Below, piece after piece: positions 1 through 5,119 of a stretch of DNA of 5,119 bases. The stretch lies in the NCBI GenBank assembly GCA_003852805.1, contig RDDY01000087.1:1-5119 (forward strand). The letters are read 5' to 3'. The translations under genes were made by a program, and so were the position numbers. The notes under the pieces were generated by a model. The model was given only the letters and a program-made list of their open reading frames with translations, searched no databases and was not told the DNA's origin. The DNA is from Chryseobacterium sp. GTDB lineage: Bacteria; Bacteroidota; Bacteroidia; Flavobacteriales; Weeksellaceae. Within the stretch, counting starts at the first letter, position 1. Every line of letters begins with the position of its first letter.

Positions 1-1585
1 TTTTAAGAGCTTGGGTGGCGTCTGCCGTCTCCACCTTCAACAGATACGTGCCGTCGGGTTGACCTGAAATGTCAATGCTTTGTTTGTTTTTGGTCGATTT
101 CAAAAGTCGACCGTCGACGCTGTAAACTTTGACGGAACGGACGGGTTCGGCAGAGATAATTTGAGTCAAGCCGGTAGTCGGATTGGGTACCACGGACAGT
201 GAGGATTTTGATTGTTCGGACACAGACAGATTTGCGTTTTGCAATGCTTTTTCCATATTCAGAATTCCGAAACCGATACGGTTGTCGCTTGACGGATACA
301 GCGATGCGCTCGTCCGAAGCAAGGTTTTTATCGCAACGCGCGAAGTGTTGGCGGGCAACGCTTGCAGCAGTGACGCTATGGCGCCGGCAGCCAGCGGAGT
401 GGCGAACGATGTGCCGCTGGAAACGGTGGTATTGTTGCCGTAAGTCAATGCCACATCGGTTCCGCGCGCGGCGGCATCGGGTTTTATTACTCCCGAAGCA
501 TTCGGGCCGTATGAGGTAAAAGAAGACGGTGCACCTGTTGATGTGATGGCGCCCACCGAGAAAACTTCAGCATTATCTGCCGGTGCCGTAATGTATTTCC
601 AAGGTTTCATCCCCTCGTTTCCTGCGGCGGCTACCACTATGATTCCTTTTTCGGAGGCAATCTGCGCGCCGCGAGAAATAAAGGCTGTTTTGCCGTCCAT
701 TTGTGAATAGGTGTAATTGTAGCGGCTGTCATCGAAAGTATTATAGCCCAAAGAGGTACTGATGATATCCACGCCCACGCGGTCTGCCTGCTCGGCGGCT
801 TGTATCCAGTAGATTTCCTCTTCGGGTATTTCGCGCGCTTCGTCTTCGGAGACATAAAGGTAGAAATCGGCGTCGGGACCACTGCCGGCAAAAGCGTTTT
901 CCAGGTAGCCGGCTATTGCGCTCAGGCAGAGCGTGCCGTGGCTGTTAAGGTCGTAGCCGTAGATATTGTTGTTCTTCTGCACAAAATTGTAACCGCCTTT
1001 TATCTGTCCGTTGTTACGGATGCGGGCGAAACTGCTGCCGGTGTTTACCGTGGGATAGCCTGTGTCGATGACCGCGATGCTTATGCCCACGCCCGTTTTC
1101 CCCTGCAAATGCAGCGGCTTCAGATTGATCTGGGAAATCTGTGCATCTGCGCTGCCGTAATTGAAATTTGTCTTTGCCTCAAGTTCATTGTCAAATTTAC
1201 TCTGATGAGGGCCGATCTTGCCGTTTCGGTTTTTTACAAAACTCTCTACCCCGGCCACATACGGCTGTTGTTCCAATGCTGAAATCTGTGCGGCTGTTGC
1301 CTTTACCGCCACGCCGTTCAGCCATTTGGATGCGTCTTTTATATCAAAGCCCAGCGCGGCAATACTCTGTAAATAGGAAGTCTCTATCGGTGCGTCGCGC
1401 AAATCCAACGGGATGTTCAGCGCCGACCGTCGGCTCAAAGCTTTCGGAGATAATTCCGATGCGGGATTTTCAAAAAAAGCAGCAGCATTGGGTTTGTCCT
1501 TGAAATGGACGAAAACCAGCTCGGAAGTCTGCGCCGTCGACACTGACCAAACGATAATCAGTACAGAGAGTAGAGTTTTTTTCAT
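1..1585 (-). CDS. Secreted S8 (subtilisin-like) serine protease with T9SS sorting domain, C-terminal end cut by window
   Basis: My reverse-strand translation gives 528 codons without a stop from the ATG at 1585 to the window edge. Residues 1-19 look like a Sec signal peptide (MKKTLL, hydrophobic LSVLIIVW, then STAQ). Residues about 21-120 form a propeptide-like region with the LSPKALSRRSALNIPLDLRD segment typical of Bacteroidota S8 proteases. The catalytic domain holds Asp174 (AVIDTG), His216 (NSHGT), oxyanion Asn323 (AAGNEG) and Ser393 (SGTSFATP), so all catalytic residues are present. From about residue 460 comes a type A T9SS sorting domain: VVPNPTTG, VKVYSVDGRLLKS, then IDISGQPDGTYLLKVET. 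Known families imply export by Sec, passage through the outer membrane by T9SS, and removal of the sorting domain, leaving a surface-bound or secreted peptidase. Only a few residues, usually a basic KxxK-like tail, seem to be missing. Substrate is unknown. It is transcribed divergently from the aminotransferase, so no functional link is implied. Confidence 0.95.
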   Translation of the reverse strand, partial: MKKTLLSVLIIVWSVSTAQTSELVFVHFKDKPNAAAFFENPASELSPKALSRRSALNIPLDLRDAPIETSYLQSIAALGFDIKDASKWLNGVAVKATAAQISALEQQPYVAGVESFVKNRNGKIGPHQSKFDNELEAKTNFNYGSADAQISQINLKPLHLQGKTGVGISIAVIDTGYPTVNTGSSFARIRNNGQIKGGYNFVQKNNNIYGYDLNSHGTLCLSAIAGYLENAFAGSGPDADFYLYVSEDEAREIPEEEIYWIQAAEQADRVGVDIISTSLGYNTFDDSRYNYTYSQMDGKTAFISRGAQIASEKGIIVVAAAGNEGMKPWKYITAPADNAEVFSVGAITSTGAPSSFTSYGPNASGVIKPDAAARGTDVALTYGNNTTVSSGTSFATPLAAGAIASLLQALPANTSRVAIKTLLRTSASLYPSSDNRIGFGILNMEKALQNANLSVSEQSKSSLSVVPNPTTGLTQIISAEPVRSVKVYSVDGRLLKSTKNKQSIDISGQPDGTYLLKVETADATQALK

Positions 1586-1589
1586 GATA

Positions 1590-1597
1590 TAAAGGTA
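1590..1597 (-). promoter_or_regulatory. Possible Bacteroidota -7 promoter box for the protease gene
   Basis: On the minus strand this reads TACCTTTA, seven of eight matches to the Bacteroidota sigma-ABfr -7 consensus TAnnTTTG. It ends only four bases before the protease ATG, so a transcript from it would start at or very near the start codon, giving a leaderless or nearly leaderless mRNA. I see no convincing TTTG-type -33 element at the usual 19-21 nt spacing, so this may be chance in an AT-rich region. It is the only near-match close to this start. Confidence 0.25.
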
Positions 1598-1741
1598 CTA
1601 AAAACCGAACCCCGTCGGATTTAATCGCGTATAAATTCGGCCCGATTGTTTTTTAAAGCTTATTTTTACGACAGCAAATAAAAAGCAAAACCCTGCTGTT
1701 GTTGAAGCTTTTCGCAACTGACATTTTCGCGAACCTCAGCA

Positions 1742-1774
1742 ATGAAAAAGAATAAAACAAACATCTTGATATGA
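1742..1774 (+). other. Ten-codon upstream ORF overlapping the aminotransferase start
   Basis: The frame ATG AAA AAG ... TTG ATA TGA encodes MKKNKTNILI. Its TGA overlaps the downstream ATG in an ATGA junction, an arrangement that can couple translation of two frames. No ribosome binding site is visible, and the lysine/asparagine-rich composition is what random A-rich leader sequence would give. It may simply be the 5' leader, or an alternative in-leader ATG of no consequence. Confidence 0.15.
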
Positions 1775-2898
1775 AGAAAATACAGATGGTCGACCTTCAG
1801 GGTCAGTATTTTAAAATAAAAGCCGATGTAGACAATGCGGTGCTCAACGTTATGGAATCTTCGGCGTTTATCAACGGTCCCGAAGTCAAAGATTTCCAAA
1901 CCGAGCTTGAGGACTACCTGAATGTGAAGCATGTGATTCCGTGCGCCAACGGAACCGATGCATTGCAGATTGCTCTGATGGCGTTGGATCTGAAAGAAGG
2001 CGACGAAATCATCACGGCAGACTTCACGTTTGCAGCTACCGTCGAGGTGATCCAACTTCTGAAACTGAAATCCGTTTTGGTAGATGTGGAGTACGATACC
2101 TTTACCATCGACCCCGAAAAAATTCGTGCGGCCATCACTCCGCGTACGCGCGCCATCATTCCGGTGCATATTTTCGGTCAGTGCGCCAATATGGATGAAA
2201 TCTTGCAGATCGCAAAAGACCATAATCTGTATGTGATTGAAGACAATGCCCAAGCCATCGGCGCAGAATATACATTCAAAAACGGCGAAACCAAAAAGTC
2301 GGGCACGATGGGAACCATCGGCACCACCTCGTTTTTCCCTTCCAAAAACTTGGGTTGCTACGGCGACGGCGGCGCGCTCTTTACCAACGACGATGACTTG
2401 GCGCACCGACTGCGCGGCATTGTGAACCACGGTATGTACCAACGCTATTATCACGACGAGGTGGGCGTCAATTCGCGCTTGGACAGTATTCAGGCGGCTG
2501 TGTTGCGTAAAAAGCTTCCGCACCTCGACGATTATAACGAAGCGCGCAGAAAAGCAGCCGATTACTACGACCGCGCTTTTGGCGACCACGCAGATATTCT
2601 GATTCCTACACGTGCGGAGAACTCTACGCATGTTTTTCACCAGTATACGCTGCGCATTTTAAACGGCCGCCGAAATGAACTGCAAGCGTTCTTGGCAGAG
2701 AATGAGATTCCCGCGATGATTTATTATCCGGTGGCACTGCGCAATCAGAAGGCCTACTTCCAAGACAGCAAGCCCGAAGATTTTGTAAATACGGACAAGC
2801 TGTTGGACCAGGTAATCTCCCTGCCCATGCACACCGAATTGGATGAAGAGCAGTTGAAATACATTACCGACAAGGTGCTACAGTTTATGGCGCTTTGA
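1771..2898 (+). CDS. DegT/DnrJ/EryC1/StrS-family PLP-dependent sugar aminotransferase (WbpE/WlbC-like)
   Basis: This 375-residue protein has the usual length for fold-type I nucleotide-sugar aminotransferases, which transfer an amino group, normally from glutamate, to a keto sugar nucleotide in the cytoplasm. Visible motifs: INGPEV (34-39); CANGTDALQ (58-66), whose Gly61-Thr62 bind the PLP phosphate; TFAAT (86-90); IEDNAQAIGA (156-165), with Asp158 contacting the pyridine nitrogen; SFFPSKNLGCYGDGGA (187-202), with Lys192 as the Schiff-base lysine; and GVNSRLDSIQAA (232-243). The SFFPSK-LGCYGDGGA block and the closing SLPMH resemble Pseudomonas WbpE and Bordetella WlbC, which aminate UDP-2-acetamido-2-deoxy-3-oxo-glucuronate. 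That substrate is inferred from resemblance only; the dehydrogenase and N-acetyltransferase partners are not in this window. The start is the first good ATG before the conserved IQMVDLQGQY segment; no Shine-Dalgarno site is present. The last codon and stop fall in a repeat unit of the downstream RAYT island. GalE lies downstream in the same direction. Confidence 0.93.
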   Translation: MKKIQMVDLQGQYFKIKADVDNAVLNVMESSAFINGPEVKDFQTELEDYLNVKHVIPCANGTDALQIALMALDLKEGDEIITADFTFAATVEVIQLLKLKSVLVDVEYDTFTIDPEKIRAAITPRTRAIIPVHIFGQCANMDEILQIAKDHNLYVIEDNAQAIGAEYTFKNGETKKSGTMGTIGTTSFFPSKNLGCYGDGGALFTNDDDLAHRLRGIVNHGMYQRYYHDEVGVNSRLDSIQAAVLRKKLPHLDDYNEARRKAADYYDRAFGDHADILIPTRAENSTHVFHQYTLRILNGRRNELQAFLAENEIPAMIYYPVALRNQKAYFQDSKPEDFVNTDKLLDQVISLPMHTELDEEQLKYITDKVLQFMAL

Positions 2899-2950
2899 CG
2901 AAGTTCAGAGTCCTTGTCAAAGCTTTGTCAATGGTGACACTTTCGTAAAG
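2892..2950. repeat. Cluster of degenerate CTTTGWCAAAG palindromes abutting the aminotransferase stop
   Basis: Four imperfect relatives of the 11-nt palindrome occur: CTTTGACGAAG at 2893-2903, CCTTGTCAAAG at 2912-2922, CTTTGTCAATG at 2923-2933 and CTTTCGTAAAG at 2940-2950 (the last weak). GCTTTGAC (2892-2899) pairs perfectly with GTCAAAGC (2916-2923), forming a hairpin with a 16-nt loop that contains the aminotransferase stop codon TGA (2896-2898). TGTCA/TGACA at 2926-2939 forms a second, smaller stem. These look like decayed copies of the hairpins that flank the RAYT gene. The first hairpin lacks a following T-run, so it is a poor intrinsic terminator, though it could affect mRNA stability. 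Confidence 0.65.
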
Positions 2951-2986
2951 CGATCGGTATGTGCCGGCAGATTCACTACGGCATCT

Positions 2987-3018
2987 ACTTTGACAAAGTT
3001 TTAAATCTTTGTCAAAGT
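2987..3018. repeat. Perfect 12-bp inverted repeat upstream of the RAYT gene
   Basis: ACTTTGACAAAG at 2987-2998 is followed by an 8-nt spacer, TTTTAAAT, and CTTTGTCAAAGT at 3007-3018, its exact reverse complement. Each arm is itself an odd palindrome (CTTTG, one central base, CAAAG). The region can therefore fold either as one long hairpin or as two small ones, as expected of REP-like sites recognised as single-stranded hairpins by HUH transposases. Confidence 0.85.
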
Positions 3019-3059
3019 TTAGACAGTGCACAACTGAGTGGCGACTAAATACAGAAGAT

Positions 3060-3638
3060 ATGCAGATAAGAGAAGATGTTTTAACGCCCGGAAAGGTTTA
3101 CCATATTTACAACAGAGGTGTAAACTCGAAGTTGGTCTTTCTGAACAGTGAAAATATGTCGTTCTTCCTGCGTAAGGCATCATATTATCTTCTTCCGGTA
3201 TTCGATATCTATGCATATTGCCTGATGCCGAATCACTTCCATTTTATTCTGCAGCCGAAAATAGAATCGGACCGACGACCGCAGCAATTTAAGGAGAAAG
3301 GTTTGCACTCGGAGAACTCACTCTACAGTAAAGCGATCGGCAAGTTGATCAGCAGTTATACCCAAGCATTTAATAAGGTATACCAACGCAGCGGTTCTGT
3401 ATTTGAGTCACCCTTCAAACGGATCGCTGTTGAAACGGAAGAGTATCTGCGCAATTTGATCATCTATGTCCATCAAAACCCGGCTGATTTTCGGAACCAT
3501 AGATTTTCGTCTTACAGATCGATCATTTCAAATGCTGAAACTTCAATCTGTAGAGAACGGGTATTGGAATTGTTCGGTGGTAAAAATAATTTTATTATTT
3601 GCCATAATATAGAAGCCGATCATCCACTGAATGCTTAA
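3060..3638 (+). CDS. REP-associated tyrosine transposase (RAYT), IS200-like Y1 HUH domain
   Basis: I start this 192-residue protein at the ATG at 3060. The open frame reaches back to a TTG at 3009, but that codon lies inside a hairpin repeat and the 17 extra residues do not look like family sequence. The opening GKVYHIYNRGVNSKLVF (11-27) is the conserved N-terminal strand of the Y1 transposase domain. The metal-binding HUH motif is His59-Phe60-His61 in LMPNHFHFIL. The helix with SSYTQAFNKVYQRSGSVFESPFK (98-120) supplies the likely nucleophile, Tyr100, with Tyr108 a less likely alternative. YVHQNPADF (136-144) and SSYRSI (150-155) are the usual C-terminal RAYT features, and the end LELFGGKNNF also fits, so the gene appears intact. 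Such enzymes cleave single-stranded hairpin DNA and are thought to spread REP sequences. The flanking CTTTGWCAAAG hairpins are the obvious candidate substrate. It lies between two sugar-nucleotide genes, without functional relation to them. Confidence 0.92.
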   Translation: MQIREDVLTPGKVYHIYNRGVNSKLVFLNSENMSFFLRKASYYLLPVFDIYAYCLMPNHFHFILQPKIESDRRPQQFKEKGLHSENSLYSKAIGKLISSYTQAFNKVYQRSGSVFESPFKRIAVETEEYLRNLIIYVHQNPADFRNHRFSSYRSIISNAETSICRERVLELFGGKNNFIICHNIEADHPLNA

Positions 3639-3652
3639 ACACTCCTTTTTAA

Positions 3653-3683
3653 ACTTTGTCAAAGATTCCAACTTTGACAAAGT
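3653..3683. repeat. Perfect 12-bp inverted repeat downstream of the RAYT gene
   Basis: ACTTTGTCAAAG at 3653-3664, a 7-nt spacer ATTCCAA, then CTTTGACAAAGT at 3672-3683, its exact reverse complement. This is the same motif as upstream, but the central bases come in opposite order (T then A, against A then T upstream), so the two pairs are close to mirror images. It begins 15 nt after the RAYT stop and may also act as a 3' hairpin on that transcript, although no U-tract follows. A short GTGCT-G-AGCAC palindrome (3682-3692) overlaps its right edge. Confidence 0.85.
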
Positions 3684-3754
3684 GCTGAGCACCGGAAAAC
3701 TGCTAAAGTACTGCCTCGGCAAAATTTAAAACAGCTAAAAATACAGAACGCAAA

Positions 3755-4771
3755 ATGACAATACTGGTTACGGGCGGTCTCGGCTACATCGGGTCGCACA
3801 CGGTTGTAGAACTGCTTAACAACGGCTTCGATGTCGTTATCGTAGATGATCTTTCAAATTCGGAGAAATTTATTCTGAACAACATTGAAGAAGTTGCAGG
3901 GAAAAAACCTGTTTTCTATCCGTTTGATTTAAAGCGCAGAGAATTGCTGAAGCAGTTGCTGGATGCGCACAAAATCGACGGTTGCATTCATTTCGCCGCT
4001 TACAAAGCAGTGGGCGAGAGCCAGGAAAAACCGGTGGATTATTATGAGAACAATCTGTTCTCGCTGATCAATCTGTTGCAGGAGTTCAAGGAGCGAAACA
4101 TTTCCAATTTCATTTTCAGCTCGTCATGCACCGTCTACGGTCAAGCCGATAAACAACCCATCGACGAAGATACGCCGCTGAAACTGCCCGAATCTTCTTA
4201 TGGAAAAACCAAACAGATGGGCGAGGAAATCATCAAGGATTTTGCAACGGCTCATCATAAAAAGGTTACGCTTCTGCGTTATTTCAACCCCATCGGCGCG
4301 CATCCGTCGGCAAAGTTGGGCGAGCTGCCCATAGGCATTCCGAACAATCTTGTGCCGTATGTCACCCAGACGGCCGCAGGCATCAGAGAGAAATTGAATG
4401 TCTGGGGCAACGATTATCCTACCGAAGACGGCACCGCCATCCGCGATTATATCTATGTGGTTGATTTAGCGAAGGCTCATGTCGCTGCTTTGAAGAAATT
4501 GCTCAAAGAAGAAGCGGATACGGTGATTGATGTTTACAACCTCGGCACCGGCAAAGGCTCGTCCGTGCTGGAAGTGGTGCACGCTTTTGAAGCAGCCAAC
4601 TCGGTAGAAGTGCCGTACCAAATCTGCGAGCGCCGCCCTGGCGATATCACGATTGCGTACGCCAACGCAGACAAAGCAGAAAACGAGCTGGGCTGGAAAG
4701 CCGATACAAGCTTGGAGGAAGCGCTGAGAACTACGTGGCAGTGGCAGAAATATCTGGAACAACGACAATAA
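3755..4771 (+). CDS. galE: UDP-glucose 4-epimerase GalE
   Basis: This 338-residue protein has the same length as E. coli GalE and aligns along its whole length. It is an extended short-chain dehydrogenase of the cytoplasm that interconverts UDP-glucose and UDP-galactose through a 4-keto intermediate using bound NAD. The NAD-binding TGGLGYIGSH lies at 6-15 (Gly7, Gly10, Gly13), with DDLSNS at 31-36 and HFAAYKAVGES at 79-89. The catalytic set is Ser124 in SSSCTVYG, with Tyr149 and Lys153 in SSYGKTK, the same numbering as in E. coli. Substrate-side motifs are RYFNPIGAHPS (175-185), IPNNLVPY (195-202), GNDYPTEDGTAIRDYI (218-233) and RRPGD (293-297). Ala301 appears to occupy the place of the E. 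coli gate residue Tyr299; a small residue there is associated with acceptance of UDP-GlcNAc/UDP-GalNAc, so dual specificity is possible but inferred. The start ATG is directly followed by the Rossmann strand; no Shine-Dalgarno site is seen. A terminator lies four bases after the stop. Confidence 0.97.
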   Translation: MTILVTGGLGYIGSHTVVELLNNGFDVVIVDDLSNSEKFILNNIEEVAGKKPVFYPFDLKRRELLKQLLDAHKIDGCIHFAAYKAVGESQEKPVDYYENNLFSLINLLQEFKERNISNFIFSSSCTVYGQADKQPIDEDTPLKLPESSYGKTKQMGEEIIKDFATAHHKKVTLLRYFNPIGAHPSAKLGELPIGIPNNLVPYVTQTAAGIREKLNVWGNDYPTEDGTAIRDYIYVVDLAKAHVAALKKLLKEEADTVIDVYNLGTGKGSSVLEVVHAFEAANSVEVPYQICERRPGDITIAYANADKAENELGWKADTSLEEALRTTWQWQKYLEQRQ

Positions 4772-4775
4772 ACAA

Positions 4776-4803
4776 CAAACCCCGAGAATTTTCTCGGGGT
4801 TTG
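4776..4803. terminator. Bidirectional intrinsic terminator between galE and the convergent outer-membrane gene
   Basis: CAAACCCCGAGA (4776-4787) pairs perfectly with TCTCGGGGTTTG (4792-4803), a 12-bp GC-rich stem with a 4-nt loop. On the plus strand the stem ends in GGGGTTTG followed by CTTTTG; on the minus strand it ends in GGGGTTTG followed by TTGTTTATTG. Both give U-rich tails. It starts four bases after the galE stop and about 24 bases past the stop of the minus-strand gene, so it probably ends both convergent transcripts. Confidence 0.9.
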
Positions 4804-4827
4804 CTTTTGCGGTTAATCTCAACCGGT

Positions 4828-5119
4828 CTACATCGGTGGCATGTCGTCTTCGCCCATGCCGTTTTCCATGTCGCGTCTCGGTTTCTTCGGTTGATCCACC
4901 TTGTCGCCTTGACGGAATCTGTAAGTAAACGAAATGTTGAACTGACGCGGGCTCCACTTCATCTCAGATTCGGTAATGAAGGTAGGGTTGATGCTCTTGC
5001 GTTTGAAACCGCCCGTATTGAAGATGTCCTGAACATTCATGGTCAGCGTACCGTCGCCGTTCAGCAGGGTTTTTGACAGTCCCAAACTCGCCATATACAT
5101 CGGTTTGCGCTCGCTGGCA
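4828..5119 (-). CDS. Outer-membrane beta-barrel / TonB-dependent-receptor-like protein, C-terminal fragment
   Basis: The minus-strand frame enters at the right edge with no start and ends at TAG (4830-4828), giving the last 96 residues. The text ASERKPMYMASLGLSKTLLNGDGTLTMNVQDIFNT (in two stretches) matches the closing strands of the Bacteroidota outer-membrane beta-barrel family related to TonB-dependent receptors: a strand with LGLSKTLL, a turn NGDG, a strand TLTMNVQDIFNT, then the final strand QFNISFTYRF ending in an aromatic residue. After the barrel comes a tail of about 28 residues rich in Lys/Pro/Arg and then Asp/Glu/Met (KKPRRDMENGMGEDDMPPM), outside the barrel core and probably periplasmic. 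The internal ATG codons near 5100 are not starts, since the frame stays open and family-like upstream. Ligand or transport role cannot be judged because the plug and most of the barrel lie outside the window. Confidence 0.85.
   Translation of the reverse strand, partial: ASERKPMYMASLGLSKTLLNGDGTLTMNVQDIFNTGGFKRKSINPTFITESEMKWSPRQFNISFTYRFRQGDKVDQPKKPRRDMENGMGEDDMPPM

Larger units (their letters stand above)
2987..3683. mobile_element. Candidate RAYT-REP unit: transposase gene bracketed by hairpin repeats
   Basis: A RAYT-type gene sits between two pairs of 12-bp inverted repeats of one motif. The inner boundaries share a 14-bp inverted match, CTTTGACAAAGTTT at 2988-3001 against AAACTTTGTCAAAG at 3651-3664, and the outer units share a 13-bp direct match, ACTTTGACAAAGT at 2987-2999 and 3671-3683. 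This matches the known REPtron arrangement, in which a single-copy HUH transposase is flanked by the repetitive hairpins it recognises. The island is more AT-rich than neighbouring genes in the lines I sampled (about 40% GC against 50-55%). Whether it still moves, or is a domesticated gene with non-autonomous repeats elsewhere, cannot be told from one copy. The boundaries are my inference. Confidence 0.6.

Noticed and set aside
800..1282. 160-codon plus-strand frame opposite the protease
   Set aside because: It is antisense to the S8 catalytic domain, including the Asp174 and His216 motifs, and the translation has no family features.
1671..1699. ACAGCA/TGCTGT stem in the divergent intergenic region
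   Set aside because: A six-base stem with a 17-nt loop is too weak to call an operator or riboswitch.
1666..2640. Long open frame (324 codons) on the minus strand opposite the aminotransferase
   Set aside because: It lies antisense to a gene with clear motifs from end to end. Its translation (for example runs of VVVIGCF, FVIIVEVRK) shows no recognisable domain, and it is explained by the codon bias of the real gene.
2892..3018. Repeated palindromes considered as a CRISPR array
   Set aside because: The units are 11-12 nt palindromes with irregular short spacers of 0-37 nt, linked to a RAYT gene, with no cas genes; repeat and spacer lengths are wrong for CRISPR.
3009..3059. N-terminal extension of the RAYT protein from the TTG at 3009
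   Set aside because: The TTG is part of a CTTTGTCAAAG hairpin and the added residues do not resemble the family; the ATG at 3060 directly precedes the conserved N-terminus.
2945..3340. 13-nt direct repeat GTAAAGCGATCGG at 2945-2957 and 3328-3340
   Set aside because: One copy is inside RAYT coding sequence and the other is intergenic. A single shared 13-mer in 5 kb is not far from chance and has no supporting structure.
4466..4957. 163-codon minus-strand frame spanning the galE 3' end and terminator
   Set aside because: It overlaps galE coding sequence, crosses the terminator and runs in a different frame through the outer-membrane protein gene, both of which have clear family motifs.

Overview
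The window looks like chromosomal DNA from a member of the Bacteroidota. Three things support this: a secreted subtilisin-like protease with a type IX secretion (T9SS) sorting domain, the C-terminus of an outer-membrane beta-barrel/TonB-dependent-receptor-like protein, and the absence of clear Shine-Dalgarno sites before the starts I examined. T9SS is essentially confined to this phylum and its close relatives. The sequence does not let me name a genus.

Layout, left to right. (1) 1-1585, minus strand: S8 protease with signal peptide, propeptide, complete Asp/His/Asn/Ser catalytic set and sorting domain. The window edge removes only its last few residues. (2) 1586-1770: divergent intergenic region. 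(3) 1771-2898, plus: DegT/DnrJ/EryC1/StrS aminotransferase, closest by eye to the WbpE/WlbC group that aminates UDP-3-keto sugars. (4) 2892-3683: accessory island. An HUH-type REP-associated tyrosine transposase (RAYT) gene lies between hairpins built from an 11-nt palindrome, CTTTGWCAAAG. A cluster of decayed copies begins inside the stop codon of the aminotransferase. (5) 3755-4771, plus: UDP-glucose 4-epimerase (GalE). (6) 4776-4803: strong bidirectional terminator. (7) 4828-5119, minus: last 96 residues of an outer-membrane beta-barrel protein that continues past the right edge.

The aminotransferase and GalE both act on nucleotide sugars, point the same way and flank the RAYT island. They plausibly belong to one surface-polysaccharide or glycoprotein-glycan pathway that the island separated. 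In GalE, the position matching the E. coli gate residue Tyr299 appears to be alanine, which suggests it may also accept N-acetylated UDP-hexosamines and fits an amino-sugar pathway.

The most notable non-coding signal is the RAYT-repeat unit: at least eight full or degenerate palindromes within about 800 bp, with near-mirror pairs on the two sides of the gene. RAYT/REP systems are known, so the class is not new. The particular repeat family and its decay into a neighbouring stop codon are worth a genome-wide check. I found no CRISPR array, tRNA or rRNA.
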